A stretch of 42,863 nucleotides of DNA from Clostridia bacterium (lineage in GTDB: Bacteria; Bacillota; Clostridia; Oscillospirales; SIG627): the NCBI GenBank assembly GCA_017414535.1, contig JAFQMA010000033.1:1-42863 (forward strand), written 5' to 3'. Position 1 is the stretch's first letter. The number at the start of each line of letters is the position of its first letter. The position numbers and the translations under genes are program-made. The notes under the pieces are model-generated. The model was not told the DNA's origin, did no database searches, and saw only the letters and a list, made by a program, of their open reading frames with translations. This document shows, one piece after another, positions 1-6,744 of this stretch.

Positions 1-1108
1 AGGGGTTACAGGTAGCATCGGGGTTACGCAGCTCAAAGCGGCGCAGCTTGGGGGTCTTGGCGTAAGCGGGGATACGGATGACAGCGCTGCGGTTAGAGGT
101 GGCATAGCCTACGGTGACAGGTGCTTCAAAGCCGGGAACAAGGCGCTTGAAAGAGTTGGTGCTGGGGTTAGTAAGAGCACACAGAGAAGCAATGTGCTTC
201 AAAAGGCCGCCCATGAAGTAGTGTGCGGTCTCGCTCAGGTGAGAGTAGCCGTTATCGTCGGAGAATACGGGCTCGCCGTCCTTCAATAGCAGCATATGCA
301 CGTGCATACCGTTGCCTGCCTCACCGTAAACGGGCTTGGGCATGAGGGTGGCGGTCTTGCCGTATTTGAGGGCGGTGTTGCGGATGATGTACTTGATCAT
401 CATGGAGGCATCGGCCATCTCGCTCATCTTACCAAGCTCGGGCTCGATCTCAAACTGACCTGCGGCGCCTACCTCGGGATGATGGTATTTTACGCGGATG
501 CCGGCCTCCTCCATGAGCATGCACATTTCGCTTCTGCACTCATAGGTGGGGTCAAAGGGCTTGGCGATGTGGTAGTTCTTCTGCTTTGCCACCACGCAAC
601 CCATGCCTTCTGCGGCACTGTTCCAGTGAGCCTGATTTACGTCCAGCTCCATGCCGATGGAGTTGGGAGCAACGTTCCAGCCCACCTGATCGAACAGGTA
701 AAACTCAAATTCGGGGAGGATCAGCATGGTATCGGCGATACCGCTGTCCTGCATATATTTTTCCGCGGCCAGAACGATGTTTCTGGGATACTGCGCCAAG
801 GGTCTGTTCTCGGGGGTATCGATGATCATGGCGTTACCCGTCATGGACAGGGTGGGGATCTCACAGAAGGGATCGATGGTGGCGGTGTCGGGATCGGGGA
901 TAAAGACCATGTCGCTCTTCTCCACCACGGCATAGCCGTAGTTGGAGGCATCAAAGCCGATTCCGTCTTTCAGGGTCTCTTCGGAGAAGTGGCCGGCAGG
1001 GATGGTGACGTGGCGGAACTGGCCGTGAATATCAACCATCTTAAAGTCGATCATTTGAATGTCATTCTCGCGGATCAGCTCGAGAATGTCCTGAACTGTT
1101 TTTGCCAT
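1..1108 (-). CDS. glnA: Glutamine synthetase type I, partial (3' end beyond window)
   Basis: ATP-dependent ligase that joins ammonia to glutamate to make glutamine in the cytoplasm. About 369 codons are present of the roughly 440 usual for type I enzymes; the C-terminus runs off the left edge. Visible family signatures are the N-terminal beta-grasp region, the EFEFYLF metal-binding strand, GNGMHVHM (ATP/ammonia site) and NPSTNSFKRL. The N-terminal segment DGIGFDASNYGYA replaces the more familiar DGSSIEGF type, as seen in several clostridial type I enzymes. The ATG start at 1106-1108 has AGGAG seven bases upstream, and a TTGACG-17-TATAAT promoter lies at 1180-1208. The transcript leader is about 70 nt. 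No GlnR-type operator was recognised. Identity is certain; the subclass is inferred. Confidence 0.97.
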   Translation of the reverse strand, partial: MAKTVQDILELIRENDIQMIDFKMVDIHGQFRHVTIPAGHFSEETLKDGIGFDASNYGYAVVEKSDMVFIPDPDTATIDPFCEIPTLSMTGNAMIIDTPENRPLAQYPRNIVLAAEKYMQDSGIADTMLILPEFEFYLFDQVGWNVAPNSIGMELDVNQAHWNSAAEGMGCVVAKQKNYHIAKPFDPTYECRSEMCMLMEEAGIRVKYHHPEVGAAGQFEIEPELGKMSEMADASMMIKYIIRNTALKYGKTATLMPKPVYGEAGNGMHVHMLLLKDGEPVFSDDNGYSHLSETAHYFMGGLLKHIASLCALTNPSTNSFKRLVPGFEAPVTVGYATSNRSAVIRIPAYAKTPKLRRFELRNPDATCNP

Positions 1109-1179
1109 ATTGCACTCCTATTTTTTAAATTCTGGTTCGGCGGCCGCATTTGCCGATGCCGTCCCAAATATGATAGTAT

Positions 1180-1208
1180 ATTATATCACTTGAATTTTCA
1201 TTCGTCAA
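1180..1208 (-). promoter_or_regulatory. SigA-type promoter of glnA
   Basis: On the minus strand TTGACG (1203-1208) is separated by 17 bases from a perfect TATAAT (1180-1185), about 70 bases before the glnA start. Confidence 0.8.
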
Positions 1209-1283
1209 TGGCGATTTGCACGGAAATTTGTATGAAAAACAGAATGAAAAAGTGATTTTAAGGGTCGTCGGTTCGGAGAAAGC

Positions 1284-2180
1284 TTAAGGAAGGATCACCG
1301 GCTTTTCGGTATAAGCGCCGATGATGCGGCAGAAATCCTCCCCACGGTCAAGACTCACCGTTTCGGCGGAAAAGGGCGGAGTCAGTCCCAGCTTTCCGTA
1401 CTTCTCGTTGCCGATGGCGTGATAGGGAAGAACGTTCACCTCACGGATGCAGGTGTATTTCTCAGCCAAAGCGCCGATGGCGCGAAAATGCTCCTCCGTA
1501 GCGTTGAGCTCGGGAATGATGGGACAGCGCAGGGTAACGCTTGCTCCCGCCCCTTCAAGTCGTGCCAGATTTTTTAAAATACCGTTTTGCTCCACGCCCG
1601 TCAGCTTTTTGTGTGCTTCGTTCCCCGTGGCCTTGTAATCCCATAGAAAATGATCCACCAGGGGCAGGGCACGCTCCAGCGTCTCGGGGGAAAAGGCGCC
1701 GCAGGTCTCCACGGCCGTTCCGATGCCCGCGTCCTTCGCCAGCGAGAGAATGTGCAGGGCAAAGTCTGCCTGATAAAAGGGCTCCCCACCGGATAGGGTC
1801 AGCCCGCCGTCCTTGCCGTAATAGCTGCGATCCCGAAGGACCTCGGCCAGCACCTCCTCGGCACGCATCTCCCGTCCCTCCCGTACCAAGGCTTCGGCAG
1901 GGCAGGTCTCAACGCAGGCAAAGCAGTCTCGGCAACGCTTGGGATCAAAGCGATGCACGCCACCCTCCAAGGTATGGGCACCGTGAGGACAGGCAGAAAC
2001 GCATGCACCGCAGGCGATGCATTTTCCTTCGTTATAGGATAATTGGGGGCGGGAAGAGAGTCCCTCGGGATTGTGACACCACGCACAGCGCAGGGGACAG
2101 CCCTTGAGAAAGACCCCCGTGCGAATGCCGGGACCGTCGTGAATGCAAAATCGCTGAATATTAAATACGATACCGCTCAT
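1284..2180 (-). CDS. Glycyl-radical enzyme activating enzyme (PflA-like radical SAM with two extra 4Fe-4S clusters)
   Basis: Radical SAM protein of 298 residues that would abstract a hydrogen from a glycine in a partner glycyl-radical enzyme using S-adenosylmethionine. The SAM cluster motif is C28-x3-C32-x2-C35 (GCPLRCAWC). An inserted double ferredoxin domain follows: C54, C57, C60, C64 and C83, C86, C89, C93, each with a CP ending. The SAM-contact motif SGGEP sits near residue 130. This layout is that of the HpdA/BssD/PflC-type activases rather than the compact classical PflA. The ATG start has AGGAG seven bases upstream. No glycyl-radical enzyme lies in the window, so the substrate enzyme is unknown; generic annotation would be pyruvate formate-lyase activating enzyme. 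No clear terminator follows the gene. Confidence 0.92.
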   Translation of the reverse strand: MSGIVFNIQRFCIHDGPGIRTGVFLKGCPLRCAWCHNPEGLSSRPQLSYNEGKCIACGACVSACPHGAHTLEGGVHRFDPKRCRDCFACVETCPAEALVREGREMRAEEVLAEVLRDRSYYGKDGGLTLSGGEPFYQADFALHILSLAKDAGIGTAVETCGAFSPETLERALPLVDHFLWDYKATGNEAHKKLTGVEQNGILKNLARLEGAGASVTLRCPIIPELNATEEHFRAIGALAEKYTCIREVNVLPYHAIGNEKYGKLGLTPPFSAETVSLDRGEDFCRIIGAYTEKPVILP

Positions 2181-2253
2181 GCTTCGCTCCTGCTTCTATT
2201 TCTCCTCAGGGAAAAGAAAATGTTGTCGATGCAACGTTTTTTGACGTTATCCT

Positions 2254-2283
2254 ACTCTACTGCCGCCACCCCGATCTTGTCAA
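2254..2283 (-). promoter_or_regulatory. Probable promoter of the radical SAM activase gene
   Basis: Minus-strand TTGACA (2278-2283), 18-base spacer, TAGAGT (2254-2259), about 75 bases before the start. Two short inverted repeats lie in the leader (2222-2247, cores GTTG..CAAC and AACGT..ACGTT), possibly operators, but they are weak. Confidence 0.45.
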
Positions 2284-2292
2284 GGGATTTTG

Positions 2293-2324
2293 AAAAAAAG
2301 ACCCGATGCATTCCGCATCGGGTC
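2293..2324 (-). terminator. Rho-independent terminator after the yjbR-like gene
   Basis: Perfect 10-bp stem GACCCGATGC/GCATCGGGTC (2300-2309 with 2315-2324), 5-base loop, and a run of seven T on the minus strand (2293-2299). Confidence 0.9.
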
Positions 2325-2331
2325 ACGTTCC

Positions 2332-2685
2332 TTATTTTCTTGTGAGGCGATAGCTTCCCGCCAGAAGAAAGCGAAGCCTTTCCTCGTCGATCTCCTCGGG
2401 AACGAGGGTCAGCCAGTGGCGCTTATTCATGTGGTAAGCGGGGAAGATGCCTTTTTCTCCCCGCAGAAGCTCTCCCAGCTCCACGTCGCACTTGACGTTG
2501 ACCACGGTGACCCTTTCCGAGGAACGAAGCCCAAGCTTTTCCTTTGCGATCTCCATGATCACTGCAAACCACTTCTTATTGTGCCCGTGGCGAAATACGG
2601 CGGTCTCGGGAGAGGAGCGGAACAGATGCTCGGGCTCTGCACCGTATTCCTCCGTCAGGAGGCACTCAAGAGCCTTGCGCGTCAT
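2332..2685 (-). CDS. MmcQ/YjbR family protein
   Basis: Small protein of 117 residues of the MmcQ/YjbR (CyaY-like fold) family, formerly described as putative DNA-binding; its biochemical role is not established. Family features visible are the NKKWFAVI strand near residue 48, the VVNVKCD segment near residue 81 and the closing PAYHMNKRHW motif near residue 102. Its start (2683-2685) lies one base after the stop of the upstream MFS gene (TGA at 2687-2689 on the minus strand), so the two are almost surely translated from one mRNA. A strong terminator follows. The pairing with an OPA-type transporter does not reveal the function. Confidence 0.85.
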   Translation of the reverse strand: MTRKALECLLTEEYGAEPEHLFRSSPETAVFRHGHNKKWFAVIMEIAKEKLGLRSSERVTVVNVKCDVELGELLRGEKGIFPAYHMNKRHWLTLVPEEIDEERLRFLLAGSYRLTRK

Positions 2686-2686
2686 A

Positions 2687-3976
2687 TCAGATGTTTCTGG
2701 TCTTCATCTTACGCGCCACCAGCGTCAGTACCAAAAGCACCACGTACAGGGCGGCAATGATGATGAAGATGCCGTTCCAGCCGAAATGATCGATCACGAA
2801 GCCGAACAGCATGGACTGCACGGCGGCACCCATGTAAACGGCCCAGTCAAAAACGCCGATGACCGTGGAGGACAGCGCCTTTCCGCCGATATCGCCCGCA
2901 ATGGCCCAGATCACGCCCGTGACCATGGCGAATACACCCAGGAAGAAGAGCATGATGGAGGCAGTGGTCTGTTCCTTGATGAAGGGGAAGGCGACCATGC
3001 CGCCGATGGTGATCACCGAGGCAATGACCAGCATGGGCTCGCGCTTGCCCTTTAAAAGCTTGTCGGTGATAATGGGAAAGATGAACATAGCACAGGCCTG
3101 ACCGAAGGGAAGCAGGATCGCACTGAAGATGCCATCCTTGATGCTCAGGCCCATCACGTCGGAAAAATACTTGGGGATCCAGGTGATCAGACCGTATCTG
3201 CCGATGCCCGCAATGGCGGAAATGAGGCAGAAGACCCAGACCTTGGGCTCGGAAAAGAGGAGCTTATAGGGGTAGAAGGAGCTCTTGCCGCGAAGCTTTT
3301 CAGCCATGGCAGCGTCGCTTCCGTCCATTTCGTTCTCCGAGATCTCCTCCATACCGATATCCTTGGGAGAATTTTTAAAGAAGAAGATGAAGCCGATCAG
3401 TGCCAGAACCATGGGGATCATGGGATAGCGGAAGCCCGCTCTCCAGCCCCATTCGGGATTGAGGGTCAGACAGAGGTGGACGCAAAGATAGGTGGTCACC
3501 TGTGCCATACCGGAAAAGAAGGTGGTCAGACCCGTGGCAAAGCCGCGCTTTTCCTTGGGCCACCACTTGTTGACGACGCCCAGGCCGTTGGACCACACCA
3601 TGGACTGGAAGAAGCCGTTAAGCCCCCACAGTACTGCGATGACGGGAATACTGGTCTGGAAGGAAATAACAACGTTCAAAAGGGCGCTGGCAATGACGCC
3701 CACGATCATGAAGCGCTTATAGCCGAAGATGGCGCCCAGTCTGCCGTTGATCAGCTGACCGAAGGCGTAGCACCAGAACAGAGCGGAGGAAACCATGCCC
3801 AGCGTTCCGGAAGAGGAGCCGAATTCTTCTTCCATCAGTGCCATTACCAGATTGATGTTTTGCCTGCCGTTGTAGAAGAACAGATACATGAGGCCAAAGC
3901 TCAAAAGCACCAGCCAAGCGTGCTTTTTAAAGCGTGCGGATCTTGCTGAATCGGAGGAAATTTTGCTCGTGTTCAC
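2687..3976 (-). CDS. MFS transporter, OPA (organophosphate:phosphate antiporter)-like family
   Basis: Membrane protein of 429 residues with about twelve hydrophobic segments in two bundles separated by a charged cytoplasmic loop near residues 200-235. The N-terminal YNGRQNINLVM segment and the GFFQSMVWSNG and WWPKEKRGFATG stretches match the OPA branch (GlpT, UhpT, PgtP, UhpC), which exchanges phosphorylated sugars or glycerol phosphate for phosphate; the actual substrate cannot be read from the sequence. The start codon is GTG (3974-3976), with AAAGGGG upstream. A possible extended -10 (TGTTAGAAT, minus strand, 4029-4034 core) lies about 55 bases before it but I see no good -35. The gene is cotranscribed with the YjbR-like gene. 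An alternative is a regulatory UhpC-type sensor, less likely because no kinase gene is nearby. Confidence 0.88.
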   Translation of the reverse strand: MNTSKISSDSARSARFKKHAWLVLLSFGLMYLFFYNGRQNINLVMALMEEEFGSSSGTLGMVSSALFWCYAFGQLINGRLGAIFGYKRFMIVGVIASALLNVVISFQTSIPVIAVLWGLNGFFQSMVWSNGLGVVNKWWPKEKRGFATGLTTFFSGMAQVTTYLCVHLCLTLNPEWGWRAGFRYPMIPMVLALIGFIFFFKNSPKDIGMEEISENEMDGSDAAMAEKLRGKSSFYPYKLLFSEPKVWVFCLISAIAGIGRYGLITWIPKYFSDVMGLSIKDGIFSAILLPFGQACAMFIFPIITDKLLKGKREPMLVIASVITIGGMVAFPFIKEQTTASIMLFFLGVFAMVTGVIWAIAGDIGGKALSSTVIGVFDWAVYMGAAVQSMLFGFVIDHFGWNGIFIIIAALYVVLLVLTLVARKMKTRNI

Positions 3977-4129
3977 CGAAGGAATCCCCTTTGTTTAAAT
4001 TATTCCGAGCTGAGCTTAGAACGTGCGTATTCTAACATAAAACAAAATTGAAAAAAAGAATAATTTGTGAATTTTAAGAGAAAGGAACAGGATAACAGCA
4101 TTTTTGGGAAGAAGTTGCAAATCTAAAGG

Positions 4130-4160
4130 AAAAAGCGGCAGACCAGCTCTGCCGCTTTTT
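4130..4160. terminator. Terminator hairpin after the Gfo/Idh/MocA gene
   Basis: Perfect 13-bp inverted repeat (4130-4142 with 4148-4160) whose GC core GCGGCAGA is flanked by A and T runs on both sides, so it can act in either direction. It lies just past the stop of the minus-strand oxidoreductase gene. Confidence 0.88.
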
Positions 4161-4172
4161 CGTCGAAAGGGG

Positions 4173-5471
4173 TCAATCGTTTTTCAGGCCGTATCGGGCA
4201 AAATATTCGTTTACGTCCGTTACGTTGCCGCAGTGCCGTGCCTCTTCGGCGGCAAAGCCGATGAGATGGTTTTTGGCGGAGATCTCCACGTCTGCCGCGG
4301 AAAAGCCTTGATAATCGTCACCCAAATAGTCGTATAGCTCCCGTACGATACCGTCGTCTCCGCCGCCGTGGCCACCGTTGATGGATTCATCCGCTTCTCT
4401 GACGGGTACGGAGCGGGTGACGCGATCCTCAAAGGTATAGATCTGAACGGCGTCGTCTGCCGCATAAGCCCACATCTCACCCTTGGTTCCGAACAGACGG
4501 ATATAGCGCCCTCCGCGGTTAAAGGCGTTCATGGTAAAGCTTACGGTGATTCCGCCGTCAAATTCCATGTTGACCACCTGATGATCCACCACGTCGTTGT
4601 TGGCGTGGTAAACGCAAAGGCCGTAGTCTGTGCCCTTCAGTGCCGCCAGCACTTCCTCGTCCGTGGGCTTTTCTCCCTCCGCAAAGCCACGGGTGGCGGC
4701 CCCGCGGAACCAGTTGTTTTCCTTGTCGTCCAAATAGAGCTTTTTGCAGTTGTAGGGGCAGGTCTCTTCCGAGGGACATCCGCCGTCAATGCAACGCACG
4801 GGCGCGCCTGCGGGGGCATCCTCCGAACGGAAATGGGACAGCGAGCCGAAGGATTGCACCTTGCGGCAGGGCTTGTCAAGGATCCATTGCAAAATGTCCA
4901 GATCGTGACAGCTCTTAGCCAGAAGCATGGGGGTGGTCTCCTTTTCACTGTGCCAGTTGCCGCGTACGTAGCTGTGGCTTTGGTGGACGTTGCCCACCGC
5001 TTCTACGTGGATCACGCTTTGCACCTTCCCGATGACACCCTCGGCTACCAGCGTGCGGATCTTACGGAAAAAGGGCGTGTAGCGAAGTACGTGACATACC
5101 AAGACCTTTACATTCTTTTCCTTGGCAGCCACCGCCAGTGCGGCACATTCCTCCGGCGTTTGGGAAAGGGGCTTTTCCAAAAGCAGGTCGTACCCCAATT
5201 CAATGGCACGCATGGCAGGGGCAAAATGCATTTCGTCCATGGTGCAGATCAAGGCAAGATCCGCAATCTTAGGTATCGCCAAAAGCTCCTCCCAGGAGGA
5301 AAAGCACATCTCCGGTGCAATGCCGTGCCGCTTTCGTACCGCTTCCCTACGGGAAAGGATGGGCTCTGCTACTGCCACCACCCGATACTTTTCTGGCAGC
5401 TCTGCCATCCGATTCGCATAGCCCTGCCCGCGACTGCCCGCACCGATCAGTGCTACCGTGTATTGCTTCAT
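4173..5471 (-). CDS. Gfo/Idh/MocA family oxidoreductase
   Basis: Predicted NAD(P)-dependent sugar or inositol-type dehydrogenase of 432 residues. The N-terminal Rossmann fold starts with ALIGAGSRGQGY (residues 8-19), and the catalytic EKPL motif occurs near residue 99; LAKSCHDLDIL near residue 185 supplies the family's conserved C-terminal-domain His/Asp positions. A cysteine-rich insert (C..C..C..C between about residues 228 and 242) resembles a group of clostridial Gfo/Idh/MocA proteins and may bind a metal; this is inference. The gene is monocistronic, with its own promoter (5502-5530) and terminator. AGGCGG precedes the ATG. The substrate is not predictable; the nearby OPA-type transporter is in a separate transcription unit. 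Confidence 0.92.
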   Translation of the reverse strand: MKQYTVALIGAGSRGQGYANRMAELPEKYRVVAVAEPILSRREAVRKRHGIAPEMCFSSWEELLAIPKIADLALICTMDEMHFAPAMRAIELGYDLLLEKPLSQTPEECAALAVAAKEKNVKVLVCHVLRYTPFFRKIRTLVAEGVIGKVQSVIHVEAVGNVHQSHSYVRGNWHSEKETTPMLLAKSCHDLDILQWILDKPCRKVQSFGSLSHFRSEDAPAGAPVRCIDGGCPSEETCPYNCKKLYLDDKENNWFRGAATRGFAEGEKPTDEEVLAALKGTDYGLCVYHANNDVVDHQVVNMEFDGGITVSFTMNAFNRGGRYIRLFGTKGEMWAYAADDAVQIYTFEDRVTRSVPVREADESINGGHGGGDDGIVRELYDYLGDDYQGFSAADVEISAKNHLIGFAAEEARHCGNVTDVNEYFARYGLKND

Positions 5472-5501
5472 TTCAATTACCGCCTTTTTTTATTTGACCG
5501 T

Positions 5502-5530
5502 ATTATACCATAAAAAGGAAATAACCGCAA
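5502..5530 (-). promoter_or_regulatory. Promoter of the Gfo/Idh/MocA gene
   Basis: Minus-strand TTGCGG (5525-5530), 17-base spacer, TATAAT (5502-5507), about 30 bases before the start codon. Confidence 0.7.
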
Positions 5531-5556
5531 CCCTTTTCAGGATCACGGTCATTCGA

Positions 5557-5633
5557 TGGTGGAGGCAGAGGGGATCGAACCCCCGACCTTACGGATGTGA
5601 ACCGTACGCTCTAACCAGCTGAGCTATGCCTCC
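5557..5633 (-). tRNA. tRNA-Val (anticodon CAC)
   Basis: Complete cloverleaf on the minus strand with encoded CCA (5557-5559). The acceptor stem pairs GGAGGCA with TGCCTCC, the anticodon stem TACGG/CCGTA closes a 7-base loop TTCACAT whose middle triplet is CAC (reads GUG, valine), and the T arm contains GTTCGATCC. The D arm reads AGCTCAGCTGGTTAGAGC. Confidence 0.95.
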
Positions 5634-5644
5634 GAGCAGGGTGT

Positions 5645-5673
5645 ATTGTATCATAGGAAACGGGAAAATGCAA
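5645..5673 (-). promoter_or_regulatory. Promoter of tRNA-Val(CAC)
   Basis: Minus-strand TTGCAT (5668-5673), 17-base spacer, TACAAT (5645-5650), ending about 12 bases before the tRNA 5' end. Confidence 0.7.
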
Positions 5674-5720
5674 GAGGTTGCGAAAAAAATCCAAAAAAAA
5701 TAATTTCCCGTTATTTTGGG

Positions 5721-5749
5721 TTGACTTTTTAAAAAAACTGTGTTAAAAT
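5721..5749 (+). promoter_or_regulatory. Promoter of tRNA-Val(GAC)
   Basis: TTGACT (5721-5726), 17-base spacer, TAAAAT (5744-5749), about 15 bases before the tRNA 5' end. Confidence 0.72.
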
Positions 5750-5764
5750 CACTTCCGCAGATAC

Positions 5765-5840
5765 GGAGGTATAGCCCAGCTGGTAGAGCATTCGCTTGAC
5801 GTGCGAAGGGTCAGGGGTTCGAGTCCCTTTGCCTCCACCA
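5765..5840 (+). tRNA. tRNA-Val (anticodon GAC)
   Basis: Complete cloverleaf with encoded CCA (5838-5840). The acceptor stem pairs GGAGGTA with TGCCTCC (one G-U pair), the anticodon stem TTCGC/GCGAA closes loop TTGACGT with anticodon GAC (reads GUC and GUU, valine), and the T arm has GTTCGAGTCC. No convincing terminator follows, so it may be cotranscribed with the lipoprotein gene 54 bases downstream. Confidence 0.95.
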
Positions 5841-5894
5841 TGTCCCTCGGACAGGAGAGGCCTTTCTTATTACCTTAACCGGGAGGACATGAAA

Positions 5895-6608
5895 ATGAAA
5901 AAGATCTGCTTTGTACTGGCCCTTCTTTGCCTGTTTGCTTTTTGTGCCGTGGCCTGCTCCGATGCGGGCATTGACGACGGTACCGTCGGTGATAAGACCG
6001 AGACCGAAACCAAGGAAACGGCTGAAAAGAACGGTGCCGTTACCGATTCCGGCATGAGCTCCGCTACTGTGGATTCCAAATCCGTTGCCGCGCAGCTTTC
6101 CGGTATGATCAATGCGGGCAGTGCCGATGAGATCGCCGCCTACGTGACCACCCCCTCCGACGATTACGCCCGTCAGGTGCTGTCTGCCTATCCCGACAGT
6201 GACTACGTCGTCACCGTAAAAAAGCTGGGCGAGCATGAGAACGTTGCCGTTTATACCTATACCATCAAAAAGAAAAACGATGCCGATTTTGAAAGAGAGG
6301 GCCTTGAGCTTTTCGTAAGAAAGGACGGCCGTCTTTTGGTGGAAAATAACCCCGACGTGGTGGCGGATTTCGTGACGGATTGCAAATGCGGCGGTTGCGG
6401 TGGAAGCGGCCGCGTGACCACGGGCGGCACAGCCTGCGCTACTTGCGGCGGCACGGGTCAGGTCTATATGCCCAACGTGTATTTTGACCCTACCTTGAAT
6501 ATGTGGCAGGGTCAGTGGCAGGCCTGCGGCGGCTGTGGCGGCGCGGGAATGCTTGGCGCGACAAGCTCCGCCTGCTCTGCCTGCGGCGGCAGAGGCTTCG
6601 TGCTTTGA
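5895..6608 (+). CDS. Lipoprotein with DnaJ-type CxxCxGxG zinc motifs
   Basis: Secreted lipid-anchored protein of 237 residues with no recognised name. Residues 1-20 form a signal peptide (MKK, hydrophobic core) ending in a lipobox AVAC with the lipidated cysteine at 21. A low-complexity Thr/Glu linker (about 25-60) leads to a folded region (65-160). The C-terminal 75 residues carry four CxxCxGxG repeats (C165-C168, C181-C184, C211-C214, C227-C230), the same motif count and style as the zinc-binding domain of DnaJ/Hsp40, which binds two zinc ions. There is no J domain. I chose the ATG at 5895 because GGGAGG lies eight bases before it; the in-frame ATG at 5889 is too close. Function is unknown; the protein sits in the oxidising cell exterior, where reduced zinc-binding cysteines are unexpected. 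Confidence 0.85.
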   Translation: MKKICFVLALLCLFAFCAVACSDAGIDDGTVGDKTETETKETAEKNGAVTDSGMSSATVDSKSVAAQLSGMINAGSADEIAAYVTTPSDDYARQVLSAYPDSDYVVTVKKLGEHENVAVYTYTIKKKNDADFEREGLELFVRKDGRLLVENNPDVVADFVTDCKCGGCGGSGRVTTGGTACATCGGTGQVYMPNVYFDPTLNMWQGQWQACGGCGGAGMLGATSSACSACGGRGFVL

Positions 6609-6618
6609 TAAAATTGAG

Positions 6619-6645
6619 GGAGACGCTTTTTTGCGTCTCCTTTCC
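6619..6645 (+). terminator. Terminator after the DnaJ-motif lipoprotein
   Basis: Stem GGAGACGC/GCGTCTCC (6619-6626 with 6633-6640), six-T loop, followed by an imperfect T-rich tail. Confidence 0.75.
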
Positions 6646-6686
6646 TTTCAACGCCTTAAAAAATCTATTCTTTTTTCGCATTTTAC

Positions 6687-6715
6687 TTGACGGAAGCGGG
6701 AGCGGATTGTAAAAT
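6687..6715 (+). promoter_or_regulatory. Promoter of the duplicated amidohydrolase gene
   Basis: TTGACG (6687-6692), 17-base spacer, TAAAAT (6710-6715), about 30 bases before the start codon. Confidence 0.7.
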
Positions 6716-6744
6716 TAAAGAAAGAAAACAAAAGGAGAAGCGCA

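Noticed and set aside
4368..5513. Open frame of 381 codons opposite the Gfo/Idh/MocA gene
   Set aside because: Antisense shadow; the minus-strand protein has clear family motifs.
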